Assembly: GCA_009760855.2 (NCBI GenBank)
Contig: WPIO01000070.1
Span: 1,916,501 to 1,980,500 of the forward strand
DNA: 64,000 nt
Direction: 5' to 3'
Source: Cristatella mucedo
Lineage: Eukaryota; Bryozoa; Phylactolaemata; Cristatellidae
The position numbers and the translations under genes are program-made. Shown here in pieces: positions 34,411 to 45,718 of this stretch; the first letter of the stretch is position 1; each line of letters opens with the position of its first letter. The notes under the pieces were generated by a model. The model was not told the origin of the DNA. It made no database searches and saw nothing but the letters and a program-made list of their open reading frames with translations.

Positions 34411-34914
34411 AAACAAACTAAAATACGATATGTATATATATATAAAAGATATGTATATATATATATATATATACATATCTGTACTGTGTGAATCCGAAAA
34501 TAAGACAGCCTGATAATAATTTTACTTTCCATAATCGCATTAAGGCTTATTTTAAAAATGTCATATTTTTTGTCATTGATGATAATATATATATATATAT
34601 ATATTCATGTAAAAAAATCTATTTTAGTTCATATAAAACTCTTTATTTTGTTCAAATATGTACAAAGTCACTTTCTTCTAAAATATCGTCATGAATATAC
34701 AAAAACTTAATTCCGGCCTGACTTTCTTGCGACATCATTTCCTGTAGATTTATTCGCCCTTATATATCATGTCAGGCAGCAGAAGTGCTAAAGTCTCTTC
34801 ATATGATCACTTCCTGTCCATATCGCCTGCTTGTAGTGCATTGGCAACACAGCAGTCAGGGATTTTATCTCCTGCATTCTTCACCCAGGTAACGCTTTGA
34901 TCGTCCATCCTTTG
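34411..34914. other. AT-rich DNA with AT-hairpins
   Basis: (AT)n tracts at 34433-34480 form a palindrome, and another lies at 34588-34604. No gene. Confidence 0.5.
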
Positions 34915-35000
34915 CAAAAAATGTAAAGTGGCTAGAAAGAGATTGAGTTCTCTAACGGTGCTAAATCAAATGCATTATTATTATTATTATTATTATTAAA
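34915..35000 (+). mobile_element. LINE-A 3' tail fragment
   Basis: Stem-loop (AAAGTGGCTAGAAAGAG...) and (ATT)n only. Confidence 0.75.
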
Positions 35001-36089
35001 GGCCTCTTGCAGGTCCGGCTCCAGAAAGTTTTCACTCTGATTTCTCTCCATGCTTTTTTCAATGTAGCCATTCATTTCCATACGCAAATGGTCCTTGAAT
35101 GGCTTGTTTATTGCAATAATAGAGAGTATGGAGAGAGGCAGGCATTCCTGCAGGAAACATTGATGGGATCTTTCCACTCTGAGCAGGGAAGCTCTTAGTT
35201 TCTATAGTGTTGTGCGTGCGGGCTGATAAATCCCCGACTAGTAGATCTCTCTGGCCACCTCGCAAAATAAGCGGCTGCATTAAATCGACCCATCATCTTA
35301 TAACTGGTTACGTGCACCAGCTTTTCGATTTCAGAAGCATACACGTCTGAAACATGTTCAACATCATCTTTTTTGCCCTTAATGATGATTAGAGGTGGAA
35401 CTTTTTTCCATCAATACGAATTGCCAAAATACTGGTAACACGTGCACTTTCGCAGCCAGTGGATTATAAGTGATGAAATTGTGACTTTTGAGATGAAAGT
35501 AGACTGATTTTAGAACCTTGGCACACAACTGCTGCAGCTTCATCCATTGAAATCATGTTGGTAAGTTGGTACATTTAAAATGTTTCCCCAAAAATTATCG
35601 ATTTCAGTGGGGTCTGTATTTAGTTAAACAGAAAAGTACTCACCACTACCGAGTCCCGCCTTTGCATAGCTAGCATGCTAGGGTTTATTTCGCTGTAGGT
35701 CTTACTTTCGGGGAAACGCGGTAGGTATAGCTACTTTTACTGTTTGACTGGTACAAAAGGCTGGAAAGCCGACGGCCCTTCTGCGGCCCTGGCCATCGGC
35801 AGATGGTTATTTAGCCATGCACCGGCATCGCCTGCACACGGCTGAGCCAGTTCCTGATGCTCCGAGTTCGCCGGACCCGCTGCGTGATAAGTATTACCTA
35901 AATCACCCGCTGCAACAGTCCTTCTATTGGTTGGCATTTGGGGGGGGGATGACGCCGTTACCCTGACCAACCTCCCCATTTTTTGCTCGGTTAGTGCGAG
36001 TGCACAGGGACCGAGCCCCGCCCCCTCCGATCGGCCGCTTCTCGCCTCCGCATCGAATGGTTGATCGTGGGCTCTTGCTGAGTAGGGCG
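35001..36089. other. No gene recognised
   Basis: Unique sequence with a 10-base G run near 35940. Frames are short. Confidence 0.4.
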
Positions 36090-36250
36090 GGAGATGGCAC
36101 ACTAGGTAAGGCGGTTGCTTTCACGACCTCGATCCCGAGGTTGTGGGTTGGATTCCTGCGGTGAGCGATTCTTTATCGCCACTGCAAGCGGTGGTGATAG
36201 CCGTAAAGGCTCTTCTGTCGCTATGCAAAAAGAGGCTGTTTAACCAGCTA
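36090..36250 (+). mobile_element. SINE-2 copy
   Basis: Aligned end to end with the 23086 and 61181 copies. The first bases are diverged. B-box region GTGGGTTGGATTCC, hairpin GCGATTC...ATCGCC, and CGCTATGCAAAAAGAGG. Confidence 0.85.
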
Positions 36251-37234
36251 GGATTCATTTATTCATTTTTTTAACATCAGCTAAGCACCGTGTTAAACTT
36301 GGCTGCTCCAGTCAGCTGCCTTATCATTGGGCGAAGCTAAAATCGCTTTTAGCATGCATTAGTCGTTGTCATGGCCCCCGACAGCGCTTCTAGCTACTAC
36401 CCTCTAAAACTAACAGCTGCTGTCTAGTGCCTGCGAAAGTTCCGTAAATTCCCCATTTTCGTGCCGCTGTTGTGCGAACCTGCAAAGAATTTGTGACTGC
36501 ATGCGGCTTATGCTGAGCGGCAGCGCCTACGTCAGCGTTCAGCGCCCAGGCGCCGGCTCAAAGTGCGTTTCTGCTGCTTCCTCGTCCAAACTGGTCAGCC
36601 AAGACTGATCGGCCTCGCCTGGTACCGAGTTGCACTCTGGTTCCGACTGCGTGCCCGCGTCGGCTCACTTACTTCTTTGGCTACGAGTTACCATACCAGT
36701 GGTCATCGCGCGACCAGCAGTTGCATACGACAAGGCAAACACAAAGCATGAGCGCAAAATGCAAAATTAATCCTTCACTTCTGACACCAATGTTACGCCC
36801 ACCTCGACACTCACTTGCTCGGATGGAGGTACAACGCGTGTAATAAGCAAAAAAGACCTGTAGCTCGAAATACGCCGACAATAACAACACAGAGCTCGAT
36901 ATTCTGCACGCAGCCCTAACAGCAACACAGTATTAGAAAAAAAAGTACAGCAATAACCTGTATATTGTAGTTGATACGACAGGTGATTTCTAGCCAACTC
37001 TCTAACGGGCTTACAGCAGCTCGCTCTCAGCGCCAGGACTCACCGACAAGCGGACCGCTGCTCCAAGAGGGCGACTGCGGTCAGGACCATGCCTAGTGCG
37101 ACAGTATTGGAGTCGGCGTCGACGATCGGAAGGTTAACGAGCGATTGCGCGAATGCGCCGAGCAACGTGCGCCGATTAGCCGACGACGCCTCGAGCCTCC
37201 CCATAAGATGTAATTGCTGTACGCCGCATCGGGC
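36251..37234. other. No gene recognised
   Basis: Mixed-composition unique sequence. I see no domain or convincing exon. Confidence 0.4.
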
Positions 37235-37315
37235 GCTAATATAATAAGAATAATATATTTGTTCTGGCGCCCTCAGAGAACTTCCTACGCACTTTAAGTT
37301 TGCTGTAAAGAAAAA
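37235..37315 (-). mobile_element. LINE-A tail fragment, antisense
   Basis: GGCGCCCTCAGAGAACTTCC and CACTTTAAGTTTGCTGTAAA match the reversed LINE-A tail. Part of the hairpin is deleted. Confidence 0.65.
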
Positions 37316-37430
37316 CGCACAATCGGACATCAACCGGGCAGGCGAGCACGTCGGCTCGCGGCGGCTAGCAGTTGTCACGAACGTCACAGCCGGGAGAGGA
37401 TAGCGCGACCGCGTGGCCATTCATAAATCT

Positions 37431-37550
37431 CCCCGCCCCGCCCCGCCCCGCCCCGCTTCTCCCCGCCCCTCCCCGCCCCTCCCCGCCCCTCCCCGCCCCT
37501 CCCCGCCTTTCCCCGCCCCGCCCCGCCTCTCCCCGCCCCGCCCCGCCCAA
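37431..37550. repeat. C-rich minisatellite (CCCCGCCCCT/CCCCG)
   Basis: Repeated CCCCGCCCCG and CTCCCCGCCC units for about 120 bp. The G-rich strand has regular GGGG blocks suited to G-quadruplexes. Confidence 0.92.
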
Positions 37551-38225
37551 TCGGCGGAGAGGACCAGGCTGCTGAGCGCTGTGCGCTCACACCCCCCCGT
37601 CAGGTTAGGTCGGGCAAACGTGATGGCGATGTCACGCCCACAAAGTCTTGGCCACCCAGTCGCATGGTGGGAGCCGACGTGACGCCCTCTGCACAGCAGC
37701 TCGTCGTCGTCGTCGTCGAGCCACGAAAGTCCGCCACCGAGCATTACGTTCAGAAAGCGGCGGCGGCGGCGGCGCCGGCGGCCGTGCCCAGTGTACGCAC
37801 ACTGGACAGCTGGCTGGCGGCGTCCAAGGATCTCGCCCTGCCCTCGCGCCCCCCCCCGCCACCCCCGCCACCGGCCCCCCACCCGCTTCTCCTGCAGCCA
37901 CAAATATTAGATGCGCGTATCGTTTCGGCCCAGCCGAGCCACTGTGTTCGCTCCGAACCCGCGAACCCGCGCCAGCTGGCGGCGATTTGTGGTAGATTGA
38001 TGCCACCCGACGGATGCACGAATTTAGGCCGGACTGCCCAGTCATCCGCTGAGAGCCGCTGTCAGCACCTCAGCCTGCACCTGCTTAAGCAGTCCGAGCC
38101 GTCGCAGCGTCTCCGTCGCCCAGCGCTCGCATGCTACAGAGTCATACATGTTTCACCGCGCCTTTTGTAATTGGTTGTTCGCTAGCCACGTGAGTAATCT
38201 CGCCTGTACATGCATAGTAGTGCAT
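37551..38225. other. GC-rich DNA with frames on both strands
   Basis: A plus-strand frame of 168 codons (37664-38170) and minus-strand frames of similar length overlap. None shows a known domain. It might be part of an exon of an unknown gene, but I cannot support that. Confidence 0.35.
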
Positions 38226-38235
38226 CGCGCTGCTC

Positions 38236-39143
38236 GGTTGTAGGACATTACCCCCCCCCTGGACGTTTTCCCCAGACATTCCGCCCCTCCCGATGGACCC
38301 TAGGTCATTTCCCCGGACATTCCCCCACGTAGGAAATTTCCCCCTATGTTGATAAATGTATAACTAAGAATACAGATACGTCTATGTATACATGATTAAA
38401 TGAAGTTCATGCTCTAATAAAATCAAATCAACTCAGCATAATTAGAGGAATGGATGGATTGGAAGGATGGTTACTAATGGAGCGAGCGGCGCCGGCGGTT
38501 GCGGCGGCTGCGGCAGCGGCGAGCTATACAGTTTGATCCCGAGGTCAGGTCCCGCTCGACGCCGCCAGGCACGTGTTCGTACCCGTCGAAGCGGGCACGT
38601 GCTACGGCGTGCCGCGTGTTCCTGCAAATGAGCGCTAAGCCTCAGAGGTCTACTGAGTATAACTTGACCTCAAGAGATTTAGTTATGCCCTAATAAGCAC
38701 TAATTTAAGCGCGGAGTACGAGCAAGGGTGGTTTTCAGGCGGAGGAGGTGCAGCCTGCCCTAAAACCCTAAACTGTACATCATAAACCCTAAACGCTAAA
38801 GCCTAAACCCTAAAAAACCCTCAACCCTAAATTCTAAACCCTAAACCGTAAAACCATAAACGCTAAACCCAAAGCCTTAAAACCCTCAACCCTAAGACAT
38901 TAAACACTAAACCCTAAACCCTAGACCCTATACCTCCTAAAAATCCTAAACTCTTAACCCGAAACCCTAAACCCTGAACGTTAAACCCTAAACCCTAAAC
39001 CCTAAAAACCCTAAACAACTAAACCTTAAAACCCTAAACACTACGCCCTAAACCCTAAACCATATGCCGGGGAAGGGGAAATGTCCTACCCTAGGGCAGG
39101 CAATGTCGGGGGGGGAACATCCAGGGCGGAAATGTCCGTACCC
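38236..39143. mobile_element. TIR element with CCCTAAA-rich interior, 10-bp TSD
   Basis: The 908-bp element is flanked by a perfect 10-bp direct repeat CGCGCTGCTC (38226-38235 and 39144-39153). The ends are inverted: left GGTTGTAGGACATTACC, right (reversed) GGGTACGGACATTTCC. Similarity continues inward for about 90 bp through repeated GGACATT, TGGA-GTT and CATTTCCCC blocks. There is no transposase. A 9-10 bp duplication fits Mutator-like elements best, which is inference. The interior (38761-39060) is an array of degenerate CCCTAAA repeats. Confidence 0.75.
38761..39060. repeat. Degenerate CCCTAAA array (plant-type telomere-like)
   Basis: About fifteen perfect CCCTAAA units plus many variants (CCTAAAA, CGCTAAA, CCCTCAA) over 300 bp, mostly in one orientation. 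Animals normally use TTAGGG or TTAGG, and TTTAGGG is the plant/algal type. Here the array is inside a transposable element, so it is not a chromosome end. Confidence 0.85.
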
Positions 39144-39153
39144 CGCGCTGCTC

Positions 39154-39589
39154 ACAAGCCTCGGCTCATCGAGTTCATTTCGCTAGTGGAAAGTGTCTTT
39201 TTCACATTTTTTATTTTCATTTTATTTCTATTTCTATTTGGCTTATTTTTAATTTAGTGGCAAAGCTTTCAGTTTGGAATCGAGCTTCGACTCTCCAGCT
39301 CACAGTACATAGCCGCGGGGCACAAACGGCAAAACACAGTCGGGTCGAGGCGCATGAGCTTGAGCCTTTCGGTAGCTGGACAATGTGATGTTGCCGTCGT
39401 AGGTGGCAGTGGTCAGCTTAATTTGACTTGGACTAGAGTTTGACACAAGATGAAAGACGCAGGGCCATACGGAGGACCTACCTAGTCTGGCTATTCTATG
39501 GCGTCGGCTTTACCGTCTCAGCCTGATCTCAAGGCTCACCGTAGCAAGTTACGCGACGTTCACATTCTCGTTACTGTATCGCTGGGTAA
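39154..39589. other. No gene recognised
   Basis: Unique sequence with T-rich stretches. Confidence 0.4.
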
Positions 39590-39907
39590 GTCGTCCTTGC
39601 AGCCTTGTCCCAGCCTTAGAGTAATTAGCGGTATGATATTTGTAAAATCTTCGATGAATGCAAATTGCCTGAAACTGAATGCTAATAAAACGTACCTTCT
39701 ATGCATTGGACACCCGAAGGGAATATCTGGACTAGCAGACCTTGCACTTCTAATAGGTGCCGCTGTTCAGCGACCATCTCCGTGTGTATCCTCTGAGGAT
39801 GTTTTAAATAAATACATTATTACTATTATGTCGTCTTTGACAACTTTCTCAATTGTGACAGGCACATCAAGAAGACTATCTCCATAGCTAGCCATAATGT
39901 TCGATCC
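39590..39907 (+). mobile_element. LINE-B RT fragment, left part
   Basis: It encodes NANCLKLNANKTYLLCIGHP and GAAVQRPSPC, then, after a frame change and a small insertion, HIKKTISIASHNVRS. These match the LINE-B region after the YADD motif. It is interrupted at 39907 by a LINE-A insertion. Confidence 0.8.
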
Positions 39908-40461
39908 CAAATTAACTAGGCTTGTCTGTCGTGGGCGTCGTAGTTGCCATATCGCACCACTTCTGCCGACCTTCACTGGCTATCAGTCAGGCAACGGATC
40001 GACTTCAAGATTTTGTCGCTCACTTTTAGGTCACTTAGTTCTTTGGCTCCAGCCTATCGCTCACATCTACTCCCCCACCAGGCCAAGCATCGTACCACCC
40101 GCTTTTCGGAATCCAACAGTTTACCAATACCTCGTACAAATCTCAAATTCTTTGGAGACCGTGCATTTAGTTCATATGCTCCCAAAGCCTGGAACTCTCT
40201 CCCGACCTGCGTCACAACATCCCCTGACTTGACCACATTTAAAAAGAACCTAAAAACACACCTATTTAGGACAGCATTTACTGGGTCCCTGTGATTCGTC
40301 CTTCATTTGCTTAATCGTGCTGACGCTGTGCATGCTGCCACTAACCACACTTGCATGCTGACCCTATGCATGTGACCTGTCCTTTTGCGGCAAATGTAAA
40401 GCGCCTAGAAAGAGACTGAGTTCTCTGAGGGCGCTTTATCAAGTCCATTATTATTATTATT
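39908..40461 (+). mobile_element. LINE-A inserted into LINE-B
   Basis: A 5'-truncated LINE-A 3' half ([20 protein letters not shown] to [10 protein letters not shown], 3' UTR, stem-loop, (ATT)n). LINE-B resumes at 40462 with the codons expected to follow 39907, so LINE-A inserted after LINE-B. A near-identical inverted copy lies at 33622-34219. Confidence 0.88.
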
Positions 40462-41310
40462 AAGATTAGGCACTATCTACCGTGGTGGCTTTCAAAAAAG
40501 TTAGCTAGCTTCTCGGTTCTGTCTCTGCTAGATTGCTGCGATTCCATTTTGGCTTAGTTAGCAAAAAAAGCCACTGGGCCACTGCAGGTGTAAAAAATGG
40601 TGATGCAAATACAACTGCAAGGCTATTAAACGCAAATCCCACGGGTTTGATAACGGATGCATCCTTTACTGAAGGAACTTTGTTCGCTTCCGGTTGATCG
40701 ACTGATATAGAACGAAGTTATTAAGCTGACCCTAAAGATCTGATATGGTTAGGCTCCTTCATGCCTAGCCGAACTGCTGCACCAGTGTCAGCCTCTACGT
40801 GTCATCAGGTCCTCTAAAGACAAACATTAGCCGCTTAATTTCTCCAGTTAAAAACCATCGGAAAAGTTTGCTTTGCAGGTCCTAGGCTGTGGAACTCACT
40901 ACCACAAATCTTATGCAAAGACATCTACTCTCCTGCTGCCGAATAAGGCACATCTTTTCTGGCCTTCCTGAGCTACTAATTCCATGCTACGCACTACCTC
41001 AACTGCTCTCCCGACTCTGCTATGCTTGTCACGCTATGAAATGAAGTCAGTTGGCTACCGTGTGCGAAGCTAAGCCCTAATCGCCTCCAGCTGTCCTGAA
41101 CTGCTAATTCCGTGCTACTCGAATGAACTGCACTGCTGACCCACCTGGGCATATACTTTCTCTTTGCGACGTGATATGAAGTCATGTGGCTTTCGAAATC
41201 ATCCCGAAAGCTGACTATTCTTTGAGTGCGCTATTGGCAACTCTCCTGCGTATAACAAAATCAGTCTCTTTGGCTATGCTGAGTAACAGACGGAGGTAAA
41301 TTACATCTGA
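40462..41310 (+). mobile_element. LINE-B 3' part, right of the insertion
   Basis: It continues LINE-B (blocks around HYLPWWLSKKL, the AELLHQCQPLRV segment, GCGTTACAC-like tail). It contains many frameshifts and a partial internal duplication of the 3' coding end (40970-41180). It ends in the AGTAACAGACGGAGG tail. Confidence 0.75.
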
Positions 41311-42209
41311 AAAATAAGTTTTTCGAATTGGTAATCCAATGAAAGAGAATCAGGCAGCTGAAAAGTGAGCATTAAACCTTGAATTAGATTGGCTGCTTGA
41401 TGCAGTTCCTTTACTTGATGATAAGAGATTGTGTATTGTAGCAGTTTCAACTTTCACAAAGAACGAGCCTAGATACCGAGTTTTGCACAGAATGTAACTT
41501 TGTATAATACACCGGGTAATGTGATTACGAGTCAGAATGAAATAAGCTATGAAATGAACGAACCAAGAAACAACGAAAGAAATTCAAGCAGTCAAAATCC
41601 TGTGCCAATTGTCACGTCCACGAAGGCCTTAGACACAACTTTCAAGCCTTAAAGGCGAATTTCAACCCTCATCCCTATTATTCGTCCTTAGCCAACTGCC
41701 TTAGAATTCAGCCTCAACCATAATGTTTAAATTACACTGAACCACATATGAACTATTTTGTCAGTTTTTCAATGTTATTGGTGATTCTAGTACATTTTCT
41801 GATTTTATTCAAAATCCACGACTCTTTTTAACCCAACACTTCAGGATTTGCTACATTTTCATTTTTATTTTACGACAAATTCACTTGCAATACATACAGT
41901 TTTTACTAGAGTTTAATAGCTATGTAGGTCATGAACAATTTAAACATAAGAATTAATTCATTTAGTCACACGGTCTTAGATTACCTCTTTCTCGACTTTA
42001 TGCCACGCTCAGCAGCTAGATTGTGGCGCTGCAGACTCAATCAGTTATGGGCCATCGCCTTAACATTCCAGCGGCCTTGGATCTACACTCCATTTAACAT
42101 ATGTCCTGATGAAACATCGCCCCCTATTCCTTGCTGAATGGTCTTAAATTTGATCGGATATAGTCATTGTGAGAATTTAGAAAAAATATATCTTGACAAT
42201 AATTCTGCT
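41311..42209. other. AT-rich DNA, no gene recognised
   Basis: Short frames only. Confidence 0.4.
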
Positions 42210-42390
42210 GTAAAGTGCCGCTGTTGCCTCTCACATTTTCTTTGTTGAGTGATATGAAGTCTGATGGCCAACGAATGCTTACCAAAAGCCGCTAACACTG
42301 TGAGTGCTCTAAACAAAAGTCTCCTGCGTAACACCCACTTAGTCTTTATGGATTCGTGGAGTTACAGACGGAGATGCATTGCATTATATA
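42210..42390 (+). mobile_element. LINE-B tail fragment
   Basis: TACCAAAAGCCGCTAACACT, GCTCTAAACAAAAGTCTCC and AGTTACAGACGGAGATGC match the LINE-B 3' end. Confidence 0.75.
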
Positions 42391-42584
42391 ATCAGCAGAC
42401 TTGTGATTGTCGAGAAATGTCTCTATCACAGACTTAAATACATTTTATGCCTGCCACCGCAACCCAGCCATTTTTATGTAAACTGCGTGACTTTCAACAA
42501 TTATCTGATCTGCGGACCAAAAGCATGCCAGCTTTTACTTTTGCCTTACTAATTTGAGAACAGTTTTCTTGTAAGTCTTGAATT

Positions 42585-43092
42585 AGATTGGTCACTTCAT
42601 TCTTTGGCTCTAGCCTATCTCTCAGATCTACTCCCGCATTAGGCCAAGCATCGTACCACCCGCTTTTCGGAATCCAACAGTTTACAAATACCTCGTGCTA
42701 ACCTCAAATCCTCTGGAGACCATGCATTTAGCTTGTATGCTCCCAAAGCCTGGAACTTCCTCTCGCCTTGCGTCAGAACATCCCCTGACTTGACCACATT
42801 TAAAAAAAAACTTAAAAAACACGCCTATTTAGGACAGCATTTAGTGAGTACCTGTGATTCGTCCTTGATGTGCTTATGCGTGCTGACACTGTACATGCTG
42901 CCACTGACCACATTTGCATGCTTAGCCTGTGCATGTCCCCCCTAACCATATTATTCACGTTGCTTGTTTATCAAGCATGATATTACTCACGATTCAATCG
43001 CGTTTCACTTTGCAGCAAATGTAAACGCCTAGGAAGAGATTGAGTTCTCTGAGGGCGCTTTTTCAAGTGCATTATTATTATTGTTATTATTA
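42585..43092 (+). mobile_element. LINE-A 3' fragment
   Basis: From the LALAYLSDL-like region through [11 protein letters not shown]-type codons (with an inserted A that breaks the frame), the 3' UTR, the stem-loop and (ATT)n. Confidence 0.85.
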
Positions 43093-43205
43093 TCACAGTC
43101 ACAGTTAAAAGGCTAAACACAGTTTTTCATCAATCCAAGGTGTTCACATATGCGAAAGGAAGTAAGTAATTCTTTCTTGCAGTTGACATGAGGAGGCTCT
43201 CGGAA

Positions 43206-43321
43206 GTTGTCTCACTACAAGGAGGATAGAAGTTCTCTCACTACAAGGAGGATGGAAGTTCTCACTACAAGGAGGATGGAAGTTCTCACTACAAGGAGGA
43301 TGGAAGTTCTCTCACTACAAG
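43206..43321. repeat. 24/26-bp minisatellite
   Basis: Four and a half units of the form TCACTACAAGGAGGATGG-AAGTTC. Two units have an extra TC, giving 26 bp. Confidence 0.92.
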
Positions 43322-43424
43322 GTAAAACGTGTCCGCTTCGAATAGTCTTCTTTCTCTCCATAATGAAATGCATCAGCTTGGCATCAGCTCGACTATCTCT
43401 AGACATAAAAATCAAGGATAGTAA

Positions 43425-43775
43425 TAATAACTATACATTTATGTAGCGCTCGCAGAGGACTTCATCTATTTCTAGGCACTTTATATATGCTACAATGGAA
43501 ACATAGTCGAATGGTTAATGGTAGCATGCTCAATAACAATAAGCACAACATGGTTAGAGAAGACATGCACATGTTCAGCCTGCAAATATGGTTAGTGGCA
43601 GCATGCACAGTCAGCACATATAAGTACACAAAGGACGAATTACAGGGACTCAATAAATGTTGTGATAAATAGATGCGTTTTTACTTCTTTTTAAACGTCG
43701 TCGAGTCAAGGGGAATGTCGTCACGCTAATTGGAAGGGTGTTGCAGGCTTTTTGAGCACGGGTATTTTATGAAGC
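43425..43775 (-). mobile_element. LINE-A 3' fragment, antisense
   Basis: Plus-strand reversed tail (AGCGCTCGCAGAGGACTTCA), then GCATGCACAGTCAGCACATA and a degraded coding end (TTTTTAAACGTCGTCGAGTC). Confidence 0.75.
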
Positions 43776-43849
43776 CACCTTGACTTCCTTGTTGAAGGAC
43801 AATAAAAATTGAATTGCAGTATATATGACAATAGTGTTAATGATTTTTT

Positions 43850-44210
43850 ATTTCACCGAGACGTATTTTGATTTTGTCGAAAGTATTTTTCATCTGCACA
43901 GAATGTGCCACAGACAAAGAGACCAGTTTATTTCCACCGTGAATTGAAACTCTTTTCAAACTGCGGTTCGAAGAATCAATGATGAGCCGCCACCCAGTTT
44001 GATAATATTACTTTTCCATTTGGTTTACTAAAAATTCGACATCCTTGCAACAGACCAGCAGATCCTTTGTCAAAAAGTACCGAAAAAATTCTCTCCACGA
44101 TTATAAAACACGAAAACTTAGCACCCGGCGGGAGAAAACTTCTCTTTTAATCTAGAACCAAGGAGTTTTACTCTTTGGGTAGGTCAAGATCTCTCACTAA
44201 GACATAAAGA
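43850..44210 (-). pseudogene. Remnant of an unnamed dispersed protein family
   Basis: One minus-strand frame reads DLLVCCKDVEFLVNQMEK, a stop, then GWRLIIDSSNRSLKRVSIHG and GGNKLVSLSVAHSVQMKNTF. This resembles, from memory, an uncharacterised protein found in many copies in arthropod and cnidarian genomes, with a conserved WRLFIDSS core. The family probably spreads with mobile DNA. Several stops show that this copy is dead. The function of the family is unknown to me. Confidence 0.5.
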
Positions 44211-44929
44211 TCAGATTGTGACGCTAATTTCGTTTCGGAACATCAAAGGTATTATGGTTGTCATCAAAGTCACCTTTAGGAGAACCCGAATCATAGTCAA
44301 TATCATCAAGTGTCACTGGTGGAGCTGGAACTCCCGCCTCATCACTATGCTGTACAGGTCGCTTCGCTTATGGTGGATTTGGATATTTTATTTTTACGCT
44401 TATTCTTCTTGCTAATGCCCTTCACATTAGTGAGATGCAGAAATTACAATCCGAAACATTGCCACTTGGTTCTATTGTTCTCTCCAAGTCATCAGTACAT
44501 TAAATGGTATGCATTTGCATTGACCTTTAAACCACTGTCTCAAATTTTCTAGACAACGCTCGAGCACCATATCAGATGCCAATGCCTTACTCTGACCTCC
44601 CAGTTTGTATCAGAAGTAGGCATGGTAGCACTGTTTGATGAATTTGGTAATCGGTAGCCGCTGCTCTTTTGTTGAGAATCTCCGGCAGATGTTGCCAAAT
44701 ATATGAGGAGAATTCTTAAACCCCTCTATATTGTAAATCACAAATACCCCCAGTTTTAAAAAATTATATCGACGAACAAAACAAATAATTGTTCTGAAAA
44801 TTAACGCACACAATTTATGTCATTACATAACTGAAAAGTAACTACGAATCTAATAAAATAAAATCGAATCAAAAAGTGTATAATGGTAAAGATCACATTA
44901 CAAAAACAGAAAAATCCATAAATGTGCCG
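44211..44929. other. AT-rich region with possible further gene remnants
   Basis: The minus strand shows broken frames (for example one with DYDSGSPKGDFDDNHN near 44250-44300, which could be the acidic upstream part of the remnant above). I cannot assign the rest. Confidence 0.3.
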
Positions 44930-45155
44930 ATGTGCTTATGCGTGCTGACACTGTGCATGCTGCCACTAACCATATTTGCATGCTGACCCTGTGCATGTCA
45001 CCCCTAACCATATTATTAATTTCGTTTGTTTTTTCAAGCATGATTTTACTTACCATTCAATTTCATTTCACTTTACAGCAAATGTAAAGCACCTAGAGAG
45101 TGATTAAGTTCTCTGAGGGCGCTTTATCAAGTGAATTATTATTATTATTATTATC
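44930..45155 (+). mobile_element. LINE-A 3' UTR fragment
   Basis: GCACACTGTGCATGCTGCC-type UTR, AAAGCACCTAGAGAGTG stem-loop and (ATT)n. Confidence 0.8.
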
Positions 45156-45204
45156 ATAAATCATCAGTGATGTAATATTTGAAAGAGTGCTTAAATTCAT
45201 CTAT

Positions 45205-45445
45205 TTATCGTAGCATTTAGTGGGTCTATGTGATTTGTCCTTTATGGCTTATGCATAATCACACTGTGCATGCAGCCACTAAAGGTATTTGCATGCTGAC
45301 CTTGTCCACTCCCCCTCTAACCATGTTATGCTTGTTGTCATTGAACATGCTACCTCTAACCATTCGATCAGGCTTCTTTGCAGCGCATGCAAAGTTCCTA
45401 GAAAATATTCAGTTCTCTGAGGGAGCTATACAAATGTATTATTTT
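45205..45445 (+). mobile_element. LINE-A 3' UTR fragment, degraded
   Basis: It starts at AGCATTTAGTGGGTC. The stem-loop is eroded (TTCAGTTCTCTGAGGGAGC). Confidence 0.7.
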
Positions 45446-45718
45446 AACTATTACATCATGCAGGCCAATGTTATCCTTATCTAAAGACCCAGCCGTAAGT
45501 ACACATCAAATAGCTACGCCATAATCAGACATGAATTGGCAGTCGCCAAAATAAGAAAAATGCTCCATTGAGTAGCTTGCAGTACAAGCAGACATGACAG
45601 GGCCCAGAAACGCTCCTTTAAAGAGGATCGTCCAGCAATACCCTGCCAGGAAGACCTGTAACAACTGAGTCGCTCAAGTCTGATTGGATTTACAGAAATA
45701 CCTTACCAGCTTACCCAT

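Noticed and set aside
37664-38170. 168-codon plus-strand frame with a proline run
   Set aside because: No domain. Minus-strand frames of similar length overlap, and no splice partner was found.
38761-39060. True telomere or interstitial telomere
   Set aside because: The array is enclosed by inverted ends and a target duplication, so it belongs to a mobile element.
43206-43321. CRISPR-like array
   Set aside because: Units are directly adjacent without spacers. It is a minisatellite in a eukaryotic genome.
44530-44780. Protein-coding remnant on the minus strand (frame with GGQSKALASD)
   Set aside because: I could not connect it to any family or splice chain, so it is only mentioned as unassigned.
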